Notes: generated from the sequence alone by a model not told the origin. 64,000 nt of DNA from Chloroflexota bacterium (GCA_016861025.1 BOKO01000025.1:1-64000), one strand, 5' to 3'. Counted from the stretch's first letter, positions 47,598-59,889 are shown. Numbers and translations are program-made.

Positions 47598-47850
47598 GAG
47601 GCGACAGGGGGTTCTTACTTGATGGCGCATTTTAGGGACAACAAGGATTTTTCGAGTTTGCTCTGAGAGCATTATTACGAGTACATCTGCCCTCAACAGT
47701 CAGGCCCAATTGGTAATGTAAACCTTGCGCTGGCTGAGGTGGACAATCGATTTGAATCTGCAAACGTGTACGGATACTCTGGGTATTGTGAAACAACGAT
47801 CATGTACAAGTATGCAAGTCTCTAGGAACATCCTATCAGTGCGGCGGAAA
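47598..47850 (+). pseudogene. Decayed copy of unit E gene 1
   Basis: About 90% identical by eye to 42094-42350 over about 250 bp (GGTTCTTACTTGATGGCGC, then GAGCATTATTACGAGTACAT). It carries TAG and TGA stops and a one-base loss (TCTCTAGG for TCTCTCAGG). No operator-promoter precedes it. The flanks 47494-47597 and 47851-47990 show nothing else recognisable, apart from a possible C-terminal tail of another small protein ending at 47985. Confidence 0.85.
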
Positions 47851-47990
47851 GTGTCGAGGCCGGCGGAAAAGTCCACTATTGCCTGGGAATTAGAGGGGGG
47901 GCACTGTGCTTATGTCATGGGGCTGTTTTACTCGGGAAACGTACGGACATCATCAGGCCAACGCGTTACCATCCACAGAAAGTAAGAGCA

Positions 47991-49433
47991 ATGGGAATCC
48001 ATTTTCCGGTAAACCACAAGCTGTATCGACTACTATTTGTTATATTTGTTATGATCGCTTATGGAATGGTGCTTATTGGCGCAATAGCAGGGTGCGGAGC
48101 ACCTCATGTTTCGCAAATGCCCATACAATCCCCTTCGCCTCGCGCCTTACTCCAACAGCAAACAGATTTGGACACAAATCGTACTTTCGCATCACCAACA
48201 TTTGAGTCGCCTCTCGAGATGACGGGAGCACCACAGATCGAAACACAAGAATTGTTCATCCACAATACCGTTTCGTCTGCAACGAGTCTGGCATTTGACG
48301 ATCGTTACCTTTATTTCAATTCGAATGCGGGTCTTCTTTGTCGCACCCCCCTTGCAGGGGGTGATACCGAGATTGTTATGACCAACGAATATTGGCAGAT
48401 CGATCTGACGCCCTTCTTTTCGCCCTGCACAACCACCTTAAACGCTGACCCATTCAGCCCTGCGATTTTTCGGCTAAAACAAAGTGAAGAATGGCTACTC
48501 TTTGTGAGTAGAGCGATGCCGTCACTGTATTCACCACATACAGTTTATGCCTACCATATGCCAACAGGCATGTTGAAAGCGATTTTGCGCGATCAGGACG
48601 ATAGCAGCCTGGACGCCTATGCAGTGGTGGGTGATTGGGCAGTCCTCGTCATTCTTGATTTTCTCGAAGGCGATCCAAACTGTCAGGGCAACTCGATTGT
48701 GACGATGATCAACCTGGCGACCGACGAACGCCAGGAACTCTACCGAGGCTGCATTCGTGATGCGTTCTATTATGATCCCTTTGCGGGCGTGGCGCTCACC
48801 GAAGCGTGGATTGCACTGGTGCGGCGCTACTCCGATGCGCTGGGCGGCGGCAGTGAAATTGTACTCTGGAACCGGCAGACCAACGCACAGCAGGTAATCT
48901 CCAGCGACGACTACAGCCGCTTCCCCGCCATGAGCGGCGATTGGGTCGCCTGGCTGGTGGCGCCGGAAAATCACGAGATCGGCCCTGATTCGCCGGAGTA
49001 CACGGTGCTGCACCAAATCTCCACTGGCTGGCAGCAGCAGCTCTATCCTGCTTACGGTACGGATGAGCCACATCTCACCGATGGGCGCTGGCTTTACTGG
49101 CGTAAACTGGCTAATCCGGAGCCGTGGCAGAGCGTTTACGATCTCTCCACTGGCAGGCTCTATACGTTCACCACCGACAGCCCAACGTTCAGTCTCTACA
49201 GTTGGGAGATTCGCGGCAATACGATTGCCTGGAGTCTGCATGAAATGAAAAGCGAAGATGGCATTCCTGATGGCTACCTGCGCTGGCGCAAGGGCGCCGA
49301 CCCCACCGTGTTGATGACGGTGAACCCGCCGCCACCGCCGACCTGGTGGCAGTTGAAATCTGGCGAGCCAGGGTATCGTGCGTATGGGCTCGAAAACCTG
49401 GAGATACCGTCCCCTTCCCCGCCAGAGCCATAA
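47991..49433 (+). CDS. Lipoprotein with propeller-like repeats (copy 2)
   Basis: 480-aa protein with a lipobox IAGC (Cys about 35) and a Ser/Pro-rich linker. The domain has repeated strands like SEEWLLFVSRA, VGDWAVLVILD, SGDWVAWLVAP, DGRWLYWRKL and RGNTIAWSL, suggesting a beta-propeller of the TolB type. It ends in a Pro-rich tail (PSPSPPEP). Paralogue of 46255 with weak overall but clear strand-by-strand similarity. No array operator upstream. The second half is richer in G+C than the first, nearing the composition of the lysine genes that follow. Confidence 0.75.
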   Translation: MGIHFPVNHKLYRLLFVIFVMIAYGMVLIGAIAGCGAPHVSQMPIQSPSPRALLQQQTDLDTNRTFASPTFESPLEMTGAPQIETQELFIHNTVSSATSLAFDDRYLYFNSNAGLLCRTPLAGGDTEIVMTNEYWQIDLTPFFSPCTTTLNADPFSPAIFRLKQSEEWLLFVSRAMPSLYSPHTVYAYHMPTGMLKAILRDQDDSSLDAYAVVGDWAVLVILDFLEGDPNCQGNSIVTMINLATDERQELYRGCIRDAFYYDPFAGVALTEAWIALVRRYSDALGGGSEIVLWNRQTNAQQVISSDDYSRFPAMSGDWVAWLVAPENHEIGPDSPEYTVLHQISTGWQQQLYPAYGTDEPHLTDGRWLYWRKLANPEPWQSVYDLSTGRLYTFTTDSPTFSLYSWEIRGNTIAWSLHEMKSEDGIPDGYLRWRKGADPTVLMTVNPPPPPTWWQLKSGEPGYRAYGLENLEIPSPSPPEP

Positions 49434-49469
49434 TCGTGCTGACCGCCGACGGCACAGACAACTATCACC

Positions 49470-49499
49470 CTGCCAGGAAGCCTGACGGCCTCCTGGCAG
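49470..49499. terminator. Convergent hairpin between the lipoprotein and lysX
   Basis: Arms CTGCCAGGA and TCCTGGCAG plus inner GCC/GGC, in the 89-bp gap between two convergent genes. TTCTTTCC follows on the plus strand. Confidence 0.65.
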
Positions 49500-49522
49500 C
49501 GATTCTTTCCGCCTTCCACCGC

Positions 49523-50458
49523 CTACGCGCTTGCCCCCGCCGTCAGCGAGACCGGATGCGCCGCCGGGCCGCCGTTTGTCCAGCCGTTCGCCGCCGCCCA
49601 GCCTTCCTGTCCGACGCGCAGACAGAAATCCACGACCTTCGCCGGGATGTTGACGCCGGTCGGCGCGATGCTGTTGCGAAACTCCATCGTGTAGTTGACT
49701 TCGTTGATGAGCAGGCCACGCTCCGGGTCTTCGAAGACATCGATCGCCACGACGCCGCCGCCGACGGCGTTGGCCGCCCGCACGCAGATGTCGTTGAGTT
49801 CGGGCGTCACCGGGCAGTTGCTGGCTTTGCCACCGCGCGCTGTGTTGGTGATCCAGTGTTCGGAGGCGCGGTAGATCGCCGCAATCGTCTCGCCGCCGAC
49901 GACGAAGGCGCGGATGTCGCGCAGCGGCTTGTTGACGTACTCCTGGATGTAGAAGATCGAGTGATGATAAGAGCCGAGCACTTCCTTGTGCTCCAGGATC
50001 GCCTCGGCGGCCTCGCGGTCGTTGATCTTGCTGAGCAGACGCCCCCAGGAGCCCACCGCCGGCTTGAGCACGACCGGATAGCCGAGCATCTCGATGGCTT
50101 CGAGCGCGCTCTCCTGCGTGTAGGCGACCAGGCAGCGCGGCTGCGGCACGCCGGCCGCGGTCAGCGCGCTGGTGGTCTGCAGCTTGTTGCCGCAGTTGTC
50201 CGCCACCAGCGCAGTGTTGACCGTCTTGACGCCCTGGTCGTTGAGGATGCGCAGGCTGTAGAGCGCGCGCCCGTGGCTGATGCAGCGCTCGACCACGACA
50301 TCGAAGCCGTTGAAACGCTGTGTACTTGCCGAGGCGGTGATGTCGAAGATGAGCGTGTTGTCGTCGATCAGCTCCAACTCCACGCCGCGGCGGTCGAACT
50401 CCTCAAAGAGCAGCTTCTCCTCGGCGCGCACGCGCGAGTAGAGAATCCCCACCTTCAT
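49523..50458 (-). CDS. lysX: LysW-alpha-aminoadipate ligase
   Basis: 311-aa ATP-grasp ligase that couples alpha-aminoadipate through its amino group to the C-terminal Glu of LysW. Visible: MKVGILYSRVRAEEKLL at the start, the ATP-grasp core GYPVVLKPAVGSWGRLLSKI, YIQEYVNKPLRDIRAFVVGG and the Mg-binding LLINEVNYTMEFRNSI. Start ATG 50458, one base after the lysW stop. A frame running further upstream overlaps lysW and is ignored. Last gene of the lysine operon in the window; lysY, lysZ, lysJ and lysK are not here. Confidence 0.94.
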   Translation of the reverse strand: MKVGILYSRVRAEEKLLFEEFDRRGVELELIDDNTLIFDITASASTQRFNGFDVVVERCISHGRALYSLRILNDQGVKTVNTALVADNCGNKLQTTSALTAAGVPQPRCLVAYTQESALEAIEMLGYPVVLKPAVGSWGRLLSKINDREAAEAILEHKEVLGSYHHSIFYIQEYVNKPLRDIRAFVVGGETIAAIYRASEHWITNTARGGKASNCPVTPELNDICVRAANAVGGGVVAIDVFEDPERGLLINEVNYTMEFRNSIAPTGVNIPAKVVDFCLRVGQEGWAAANGWTNGGPAAHPVSLTAGASA

Positions 50459-50459
50459 C

Positions 50460-50645
50460 CTACTCACCCCAATCTTCCTCTTCTTCGGGCGCTGGCGCCA
50501 GCTCGATTGGGTCGATGTTGACGACCTCCAGATCAACGCCGCACTCCGGGCATTGAACGATCTCGTTTTGCATAACGTTGTTCACTTCGATTTCGGCAAA
50601 GCATTCAGGACATTCCGCCGTGCCGGATGCAGTTTTGAGTGCCAT
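50460..50645 (-). CDS. lysW: Amino-group carrier protein LysW
   Basis: 61-aa acidic carrier protein. Two CPEC zinc motifs (about residues 12-15 and 33-36) and the diagnostic C-terminus EEDWGE, whose last Glu receives aminoadipate. It holds the substrate through the later steps of lysine synthesis. The gene lies directly before lysX, 172 bp after hicdh, from which it is separated by a heptad repeat. Confidence 0.97.
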   Translation of the reverse strand: MALKTASGTAECPECFAEIEVNNVMQNEIVQCPECGVDLEVVNIDPIELAPAPEEEEDWGE

Positions 50646-50684
50646 GAGTCAAGTATCTCCTTTGTGGTTGTAATGTGTTGTAAG

Positions 50685-50817
50685 AGACTAGAGATTAGAG
50701 ATTGGGAGATTGGGTGATTGGAGCGATTGGGTTATTGGCGGATTCTCGCAAAGCGGAAGAGGAATCTCCAATCTCCAATCTCTAATCTCCAATCTCCAAT
50801 CTCCAATCTCCAATCTC

Positions 50818-50835
<18 letters not shown>
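50685..50835. repeat. Heptad inverted repeat element
   Basis: Left arm GAGATTAGAGATTGGGAGATT, about 55 bp of unique sequence, then nine AATCTCC/AATCTCT heptads. It supplies the last codons (ERLGD) and stop of hicdh. Confidence 0.85.
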
Positions 50836-51936
<1,101 letters not shown>

Positions 51937-51954
51937 GCTCTATCCTCATTCAAG

Positions 51955-52066
51955 AGAGAGAGTGGAGATTAGAGAGTGGAGATTAGAGATTGGAGATTCG
52001 TGCATGCTGCGGTTAGGGTCTCGCAATCGCCCAATCTCTTAATCTCTAATCTCCAATCTCTTTCCT
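51955..52066. repeat. Heptad inverted repeat between the LysE-type exporter gene and hicdh
   Basis: Left arm GTGGAGATTAGAGAGTGG, unique centre, right arm AATCTCTTAATCTCTAATC. Fills nearly the whole gap between the two genes. Confidence 0.85.
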
Positions 52067-52688
52067 ACACCCACCCAATCCCACGTAAAATCGCCAACAC
52101 GCCAAACGCCACAATCACCCCGCCAGCAAGCCAGTTGATCCAGCGCAGCGTCGTCGCGTTGACGAATCTGCGCAGCAACGAGACGCCACCCGACAGCAGC
52201 AGCCACCATGCCGCCGAGCCGAGGAAGACGCCCGCCACCAGCGCCACGGCCGCCAGCCGATTCTCCGCCACGTTCACCAGCCCGACGCTGGCAAACACCG
52301 CAGTGAAGATCAGGATCGTCGGCGGGTTGGCGAGCGTCAAGGCGAAAGTGGAGGCGTAGGCGCTCAACATGCCATGCGTCTCGCGCTGGGCAGCGGTCGT
52401 CGCCGGCGTCGCCATTGCCGTGCACACACCCAGATAACAAAGAAACACGCCACCGACCAGCGCCAGCCATGTCTGCAGATCGAGCAGCAGCCCAGAGAGC
52501 AGCGTCAGACCAAACGCAACGATTGACCCATATACAGCATCCGCCGAAGCAGCGCCCAGCCCAGAGGCCACGCCGATCACCTGTCCAAAGTTGAGCGTGC
52601 GCTGGATAATCAGCAATCCAATCGGTCCCACAGGCGCTGCAATCGCAAAGCCAAAGATCAACCCGCGCAGGAAAAAGGTCATCTCCAT
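52065..52688 (-). CDS. LysE/RhtB-type amino acid exporter
   Basis: 207-aa membrane protein with about six hydrophobic segments. The LysE-family opening AAPVGPIGLLIIQRTLNFG, GLGAASADAVYG and FALTLANPPTILIF are present. Place in the lysine operon suggests export of lysine or a related amino acid as an overflow valve; this is inference. Start ATG 52688 (MEMTFFLRG); ATG 52682 is equally possible. Flanked on both sides by heptad repeats. Confidence 0.85.
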   Translation of the reverse strand: MEMTFFLRGLIFGFAIAAPVGPIGLLIIQRTLNFGQVIGVASGLGAASADAVYGSIVAFGLTLLSGLLLDLQTWLALVGGVFLCYLGVCTAMATPATTAAQRETHGMLSAYASTFALTLANPPTILIFTAVFASVGLVNVAENRLAAVALVAGVFLGSAAWWLLLSGGVSLLRRFVNATTLRWINWLAGGVIVAFGVLAILRGIGWV

Positions 52689-52706
52689 GATGTTGTTCTT
52701 TCGTAG

Positions 52707-52836
52707 AGAATTGAAGATTGGGAGACTGGAGATTAGAGATTGGAGATTAAGAGATTGGAGATGGTTTGGCGAGAACGCGTGGGTAATCTCCAATCTCTAA
52801 TCTCTAATCTCCAATCTCTAATCTCCCAATCTCACC
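52707..52836. repeat. Heptad inverted repeat between Nudix and exporter genes
   Basis: Left arm GGAGATTAGAGATTGG repeats, a centre of about 40 bp, and a right arm of five AATCTCC/AATCTCT heptads ending at the Nudix stop codon. Confidence 0.85.
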
Positions 52837-53301
52837 ATTCCCCACTAAACGGCCCGCCGCCCGCCAGATACTCGCTCACCCGTTTGCGGCACGCCGACTG
52901 CATGTTCGGCGGCAGGTTGGTCAGGCTAAACCAGGCGCAGCCTTCGATCTCCCAGGTCTCTGGCGGTGGGCCGGGCAGGTCAAAATCCTCGCTCACGTAG
53001 ACGACGACATGGTCGCTGCGCCCGCCGTGATTGCTGAGGTAGATGCCGAGCAGGCGCGGCTCTCCGTTCACAGTGGCGCCCACTTCCTCGCGCGCCTCGC
53101 GGATGGCTGCTTCCATCAGCGATTCGCCACGGTTGACGCTGCCGCCTGGGAAATACCACTTGCTGGCATAGGAGTGGTGGATCAGCAGCGCCATGCCGTC
53201 GCGCACGAGCAGGATGCGCACGGAGGGCGTCACCGGACGCGCCACAGCGAGCCACAGGTCGAAGCTATGCCGCGCCACCCTCAGCAGCAGAGTGCGCAGA
53301 T

Positions 53302-53305
<4 letters not shown>
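52832..53305 (-). CDS. Nudix hydrolase
   Basis: 157-aa protein with a Nudix box beginning GGSVNRGESLMEAAIREARE and continuing EVGA (GxE...REUXEE: Glu residues present). It hydrolyses a nucleoside diphosphate derivative, unknown. ATGA overlap with the hacB stop (53302-53305) shows translational coupling inside the lysine operon. A hydrophobic N-terminal segment (LLLRVARHSFDLWLAV) precedes the domain. Confidence 0.88.
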
Positions 53306-53796
<491 letters not shown>

Positions 53797-53813
53797 AGCT
53801 GCTCCTTGTGGGA

Positions 53814-53937
53814 TTAAGAGATTAAGAGATTAAGAGATTGGAGATTGGAGATTGGAGATTGACGCCAGGGTGTGCCAATCCAATCTTGTGATCTCTCACT
53901 CGCATAATCAATCCCCCAATCTCCCAATCTCCAATCT

Positions 53938-53950
<13 letters not shown>
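53814..53950. repeat. Heptad inverted repeat between hacA and hacB
   Basis: Left arm AAGAGATTAAGAGATTGGAG, centre of about 40 bp, right arm of AATCTCC/CAATCTC heptads running into the hacA stop. It provides the last HacA residues (REIGE). Confidence 0.85.
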
Positions 53951-55271
<1,321 letters not shown>

Positions 55272-55275
<4 letters not shown>

Positions 55276-55727
55276 AGTTGCTTCTCGTAAAACACGCTCA
55301 ATGGATCATCCCAATAGTCGGCGAACGGCCCGATTTTGACGTAACCCATGCGTTCGTACAGGCGGATGGCGTCATATGAATAGACACCGGTTTCCAGCCG
55401 CGTCAACGTCACCGCGCGCCTGCGCACTTGATCTTCCAGAAACGCCAAAATCTGGCGACCGACGCCGTGACCGCGCACCGCCTCGCGCACGAACATGCGC
55501 TTGATCTCGGCGTATCCTTCCGGCTTGAGCACCGCCGCGCCGCAGCCCACGATCCCGCCGTCTAACCGCGCCACGCAGAAGATCATGTGCGGCTGCGCCA
55601 GTGAATCGACACCCACCAGGTGGTTGCTCTCCGCTGGATAGAGCGCCTGGGCGACGGCATCGGACTCGCGGATCAGCTCACTCACCTCCGGCAACAGCGG
55701 CGACGCCAGTTCAATCGTAACCGCCAT
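55272..55727 (-). CDS. GNAT-family N-acetyltransferase
   Basis: 151-aa GNAT with CVARLDGGIVGCGAAVLKP, the acetyl-CoA loop VREAVRGHGVGRQILAFLED and RLYERMGYVKIGPFADY. Substrate unknown. It lies in the lysine operon, overlapping hacA by 4 bp and starting 3 bp after the Nudix gene. ATG 55727 gives the normal GNAT start; the longer frame is spurious. Confidence 0.87.
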
Positions 55728-55729
55728 AC

Positions 55730-56347
55730 TCACAACTCCCCGCGCAGCAACAGATAGGCAACGGCGGCGACGACCACGCGGTCCTTGATCTCGCCGATGC
55801 GCACGGCTTCTTTGAGCCAGGCGGGCGAGACCCAGTGCAACGATACAAACTCGCTGTGGTCGCGCGCCGTGTCCGCCGTCAGTTCCAGATCGCGCATACA
55901 GTAGAGATGGCTGCACGCCACGCCGAAGCCCGGGTTGTCCCAAACCATGCCGAGATAGGTCACGGTGTCTTCGTTGACGATGGCAGGTGCGTAACCGGTC
56001 TCTTCCTGCAGCTCGCGCAGCCCGGCCGCCCGTAGATCCTCGCCCGGCGCAGCCAGCCCGCCCGGCGCCTGCCAGACAACCTGACCCACGCCGTGCCGGT
56101 ACTCGCGCTCCAGCAGAATCTCGCCCGCAGCATTGAAACCGATCACGCCGACGCCAACGCCCGCCGGCTCGATGCGCGTGTATTCATAGCGCTTGCCGTC
56201 AGGCAATTCGACCTCATCCACGACCACGCCGATCCAACGGTTGCGAAAGACACGGCTGGAGGCCAGTGTTTTCCAGGCGATAGGCTCCTGATTCGACACG
56301 ATCTGCACTCCATGTTCTGGGGCGAGTTGCGAGGGGCGAATCGCCAC
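55730..56347 (-). CDS. Nudix hydrolase, ADP-ribose pyrophosphatase-like
   Basis: 205-aa protein of the NudF/ADP-ribose pyrophosphatase type: RWIGVVVDEVELPDGKRYEY at the N-terminus and the Nudix box GGLAAPGEDLRAAGLRELQE followed by ETGYAP. The start is probably GTG 56347, not certain. Member of the lysine operon between hcs and the GNAT. Confidence 0.85.
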   Translation of the reverse strand: MAIRPSQLAPEHGVQIVSNQEPIAWKTLASSRVFRNRWIGVVVDEVELPDGKRYEYTRIEPAGVGVGVIGFNAAGEILLEREYRHGVGQVVWQAPGGLAAPGEDLRAAGLRELQEETGYAPAIVNEDTVTYLGMVWDNPGFGVACSHLYCMRDLELTADTARDHSEFVSLHWVSPAWLKEAVRIGEIKDRVVVAAVAYLLLRGEL

Positions 56348-56349
56348 CC

Positions 56350-56413
56350 AATTCCTTCAATCCTTCAATCACCCAATCGTTTAATCTCTAATCCCACAAT
56401 CTCCAATCTCATG
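56350..56413. repeat. Heptad repeat, single arm
   Basis: AATCCTTC/AATCACCC heptads grading into AATCTCT/AATCTCC up to the hcs stop codon. Only one orientation is present. Confidence 0.7.
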
Positions 56414-57584
56414 CCGGCGTCTGCTCGATTCCCTCCAGCACCGCCGCGCTGATCAGCTTGCTGTGATATTCGCGCAGCAAAAAATCGACGTCATCGAGCG
56501 TGAGCCGCTTCTGATCCGCCAGCGCCTTGATCTGATTGGTCACAGCCTTCACATCGTTGTCGCTCAGGTCGAGCTGCAACTGCTCGGCGCGCTCCTTGAT
56601 GGCGTTCCAGCCGGTCAGCCGATGCGCCACGTGGATGTAGCGGCTTAGCCCAAAGTCCGCCGGATCGAGAATCTCGTAGGTGCTGGGGTTGTTGAGGATC
56701 GCCTTGGCGTGGATGCCCGCCTTGTGCGTAAAGGCCGTGAAGCCGGTGATGTAGTTGTTGAAGGGGACATCCACATCGACCAGGCTTGCCACATAGTTGT
56801 CGATTTCGCGCAGCAACGGCAGGTTGTACTTCGTCCGCACCGCGTCGGGGTTGTAGGCGTACATGCGCGCCACCAGCCCACCCAGCGGCGTGATGCCGTT
56901 GCGTTCACCGATGCCGAGCACCGAGGTGTCCACGTGCGTTGCGCCCGCCTCCAGCGCACAGAAGGCGTTGGCGACCGCACAGCCGGTGTCGTTGTGGCCG
57001 TGAAACTCGATGTCGCACGAGACCACCGCCCGCAGCGTCTTGACCAAGTCGTACACCTGCCGTGGGTTGGCGACGCCCACCGTATCGGCGATGCCGACGC
57101 GGTTGACGCCGATCTTGTCCACCGCGCGATAGATGGTCAGCAGATCAACCAGGTCGCTGCGGAAGCTGTCCTCGGAGCTGAAACGCACTTCCAGCCCCTG
57201 GCTCTTGATAAACTCGATCACCTCGATGGCGGAGTCGATGATGTAGGGGATGTCCTTGCCATGCGAGAACTGGCGCAAGTAGCTGCTCGTGCCAAAGACG
57301 ACGTCGATGCCGTCGGCGCCGGTGTCGATGGCAAGTTTGGCGTCATCCATGTGACAGCGCACGTGGGTGAGAATCCTGGTCTTCAAGCCCAGGCCGGCGA
57401 TGCGCTCCAAATCGGCGCGACTCTGCGGGCTGGCGGCGGGCGAGGTCAGCTCGATGTACTCCACGCCGAACGCGTCGAGCAGGCGGGCGATCTCCACCTT
57501 TTGCTCGGTGGTGAAGAAGGCATTGGCGAACTGCTCCCCCTCGCGCAGGGTGGATTCAATGATGGCGAAACGATCAAGACTCAT
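56409..57584 (-). CDS. hcs: Homocitrate synthase
   Basis: 391-aa DRE-TIM enzyme joining acetyl-CoA and 2-oxoglutarate, the committed step of the alpha-aminoadipate route. Motifs: FAIIESTLREGEQFANAFF, VRCHMDDAKLAI, metal-binding IEFHGHNDTGCAVANAFCAL and GIGERNGITPLGG. ATG 57584 has CAGGAG nine bases upstream; the frame further upstream overlaps the attenuator and is not used. First gene of the operon, controlled by the leader at 57.6-57.8 kb. Confidence 0.93.
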   Translation of the reverse strand: MSLDRFAIIESTLREGEQFANAFFTTEQKVEIARLLDAFGVEYIELTSPAASPQSRADLERIAGLGLKTRILTHVRCHMDDAKLAIDTGADGIDVVFGTSSYLRQFSHGKDIPYIIDSAIEVIEFIKSQGLEVRFSSEDSFRSDLVDLLTIYRAVDKIGVNRVGIADTVGVANPRQVYDLVKTLRAVVSCDIEFHGHNDTGCAVANAFCALEAGATHVDTSVLGIGERNGITPLGGLVARMYAYNPDAVRTKYNLPLLREIDNYVASLVDVDVPFNNYITGFTAFTHKAGIHAKAILNNPSTYEILDPADFGLSRYIHVAHRLTGWNAIKERAEQLQLDLSDNDVKAVTNQIKALADQKRLTLDDVDFLLREYHSKLISAAVLEGIEQTPA

Positions 57585-57625
57585 GGCGCACGCTCCTGTT
57601 GGGTGAAAACCAGATTTCCAGACAA

Positions 57626-57776
<151 letters not shown>

Positions 57777-57805
57777 TGCTATGCACAAAGTGTAACGATT
57801 GACAG

Positions 57806-57834
57806 ATGTTACTTGATCGCGGCGCAGGTGTCAA
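57806..57834 (-). promoter_or_regulatory. Promoter of the lysine operon
   Basis: TTGACA (57834-57829), 17-bp spacer, TAACAT (57811-57806). Transcription would start near 57799, about 23 nt before the leader peptide. Confidence 0.75.
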
Positions 57835-57930
57835 ATCGACTTGGCCCCCAAGTTTCTGTCGGTCAAATGCAAAATTGCGATAAATGACCCAGAGCAAGCT
57901 TGTCCGTTCCAAACGCTGGTACGGTTATGA

Positions 57931-59889
57931 CTAAAACTCCCCGAGCGCCTGTCCCATCCGTGCAACGCCATAGCCGCCTAGCGCCTCGACCGCCGCAGCG
58001 AATCCCGAAGCGCGGTCGGTGATCAGCGCCAGCAGCGGCTGCAGCAGGGCGGATTCGTAGTGTTCGGCTGGAATCACCAGGTCATAGCGCTCGTCGAACA
58101 ATGGAACAAAGTCGAGTTCGAGCGCACGCGCCGCCGCCAGAACGCCCAATCCGCAGTCGGCGGCGCCGCTCTTCACCGCCGCCGCCACCGCAAGATGTGT
58201 GTACTCGGTGCGCTCGTAGCCTTGAATGCGGCGTGGGTTGACCGCCCGCTTCTTCAGTTCATAATCGAGCAGGACGCGCGTGCCCGCGCCGCGCTGACGG
58301 TTGACAAAGACCACATCCTCGCGTTGCAAGTCTTCTAGCCCCTCCAACCGCTTGGGGTTGCCCTTCGGCACGATCAGCCCTTGCGTGCGGTTGACGAAGC
58401 CAAGCAGCACACCGTGTATCCCCTGCTCCGCCAACATGCGCTGAACGTAACCGATGTTGTACTCGCCTGTTTCCTCGTCGAGCAGATGGCTGCCGGCCAG
58501 ATGCGCCTCATTGCGCTGCAACGCCAGCAGCCCGCTTACACTGCCCACGTGACTCGACGAGAGACGCAGCGTCGGATCGCGGCGCTGTAGAAAATCAGCC
58601 AGCAGATCGAGCGTCATGTCGTGACTGCCGATGGCGACGATGGTGTTGTTGATGGTGCGCGGCGAACGCAGCAGCTCCACCGTCACCATTTCGCCAGCGT
58701 GGTGTCCCTCGGAAAAGCGCGGGATCGTCACGATGCCGTCCGCCTTGACCAGTGACATGATCACGCCCGCACCGCTCGACAGCGGCGTCGCCACGATGCG
58801 GTCGCCTACGCGCCCCAACGACACGCGCAGAAACTCATCTTCGCCCATCGGCGAGAGCACTTTGCGTGTCAACACCGCTTCGATCTTCGGCAACTCGGGC
58901 GGAAGCTGTCCCTGCCAGCGATAGAGCAGCGGGCGCACGATGATGTCAAAGGTCATCGCCGCCGAGACTGGATAGCCAGGGATGCCCGCTATCGCCTTGC
59001 CGTGCGCCACACCCAGAATCACCGGATGTCCGGGGCGTATGGCGATGCCATGCACGCAAAGCACGCCCAGCTCCGCCACGATCGACGCTGTGAAATCTTC
59101 CGAGCCAGCCGACGATCCGGCGTTGACGACGACGAGATCATGCTCCGCCAGCGCGCGCTCGACCGCCGCTTTGATTGCCTCGCGGCGATCGGCTTCGATC
59201 GGCAGCCGCGTCGCGATTGCGCCTGCTTCCTCCACCATCGCAGCGAGCACCAGCGAGTTGTATTCGATGATGTCGCCCGGCTTGAGCGGCTCGCCTGGTT
59301 TGACCAGTTCGGTGCCGGTGGGGATGATGGCGACGCTCGGGCGGCGATAAACGCTCACCTCGGTGTGGCCGCAGCCGGCAATGGCGCCGATGTCTTGCGG
59401 GCGGATGCGATGGTTGGCAGGCAGCACCAGTTCGGTCGCCACCATATCCTCGCCCATCGGGCGCACATAGCGCCACGGCGGCGTGGAGGCGATGATCTCG
59501 ATAGCTTCGCCATCCGACTGCGCGACAATATGCGTATCCTCGATCTTGATCACGGCGTTGGTATTGGGCGGCAGCGGGTCGCCGGTGTCGAGGGGGAACG
59601 CCTGCACGCCGAGCTTGAGCAACCGCGGGTTGGTTTCGGTGGCGCCGCGCGTCTCCTCGGCGCGCACGGCGTAGCCATCCATCGCCGCAGCATGATAGTG
59701 CGGCGAGGAAATCTTCGCCCACACCGGCGCCGCAGTGACGCGCCCTAGTGCACGGTCGAGTGGGACGATCTCGCTTTCCAACGGCTGGAAAAGATGATGG
59801 ACCTCCAACGCAGTGCGCCAGCTCGCCAGCGCCTCGCTCAGCGCCACGTCGTGCAAATAAATGTTGCGTTCGTCAGGTTGCATTGTCAT
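57931..59889 (-). CDS. MoeA-like protein fused to a periplasmic-binding-like domain
   Basis: 652-aa protein. Residues about 25-420 are a MoeA domain (RVTAAPVWAKISSPHYHAAAMD, then GYAV, PPNTNAVIKIEDTH, the molybdopterin-binding VVVNAGSSAGSEDFTASI, GIPGYPVSAAMTFD). Residues about 430-650 are a substrate-binding-protein-like domain (IAIGSHDMTLDLLADFLQRR, LAGSHLLDEETGEYNI, QRGAGTRVLLDYELKKR), as in the COG0303-COG1910 fusions. It probably takes part in molybdate insertion, with the binding domain sensing or delivering molybdate or tungstate; that part is inference. No signal peptide. Followed by a stand-alone moeA on the same strand. Confidence 0.88.
   Translation of the reverse strand: MTMQPDERNIYLHDVALSEALASWRTALEVHHLFQPLESEIVPLDRALGRVTAAPVWAKISSPHYHAAAMDGYAVRAEETRGATETNPRLLKLGVQAFPLDTGDPLPPNTNAVIKIEDTHIVAQSDGEAIEIIASTPPWRYVRPMGEDMVATELVLPANHRIRPQDIGAIAGCGHTEVSVYRRPSVAIIPTGTELVKPGEPLKPGDIIEYNSLVLAAMVEEAGAIATRLPIEADRREAIKAAVERALAEHDLVVVNAGSSAGSEDFTASIVAELGVLCVHGIAIRPGHPVILGVAHGKAIAGIPGYPVSAAMTFDIIVRPLLYRWQGQLPPELPKIEAVLTRKVLSPMGEDEFLRVSLGRVGDRIVATPLSSGAGVIMSLVKADGIVTIPRFSEGHHAGEMVTVELLRSPRTINNTIVAIGSHDMTLDLLADFLQRRDPTLRLSSSHVGSVSGLLALQRNEAHLAGSHLLDEETGEYNIGYVQRMLAEQGIHGVLLGFVNRTQGLIVPKGNPKRLEGLEDLQREDVVFVNRQRGAGTRVLLDYELKKRAVNPRRIQGYERTEYTHLAVAAAVKSGAADCGLGVLAAARALELDFVPLFDERYDLVIPAEHYESALLQPLLALITDRASGFAAAVEALGGYGVARMGQALGEF

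Noticed and set aside
49346..50521. 391-codon plus-strand ORF
   Set aside because: Antisense to lysX and overlapping lysW; Arg/Val-rich low-complexity translation.
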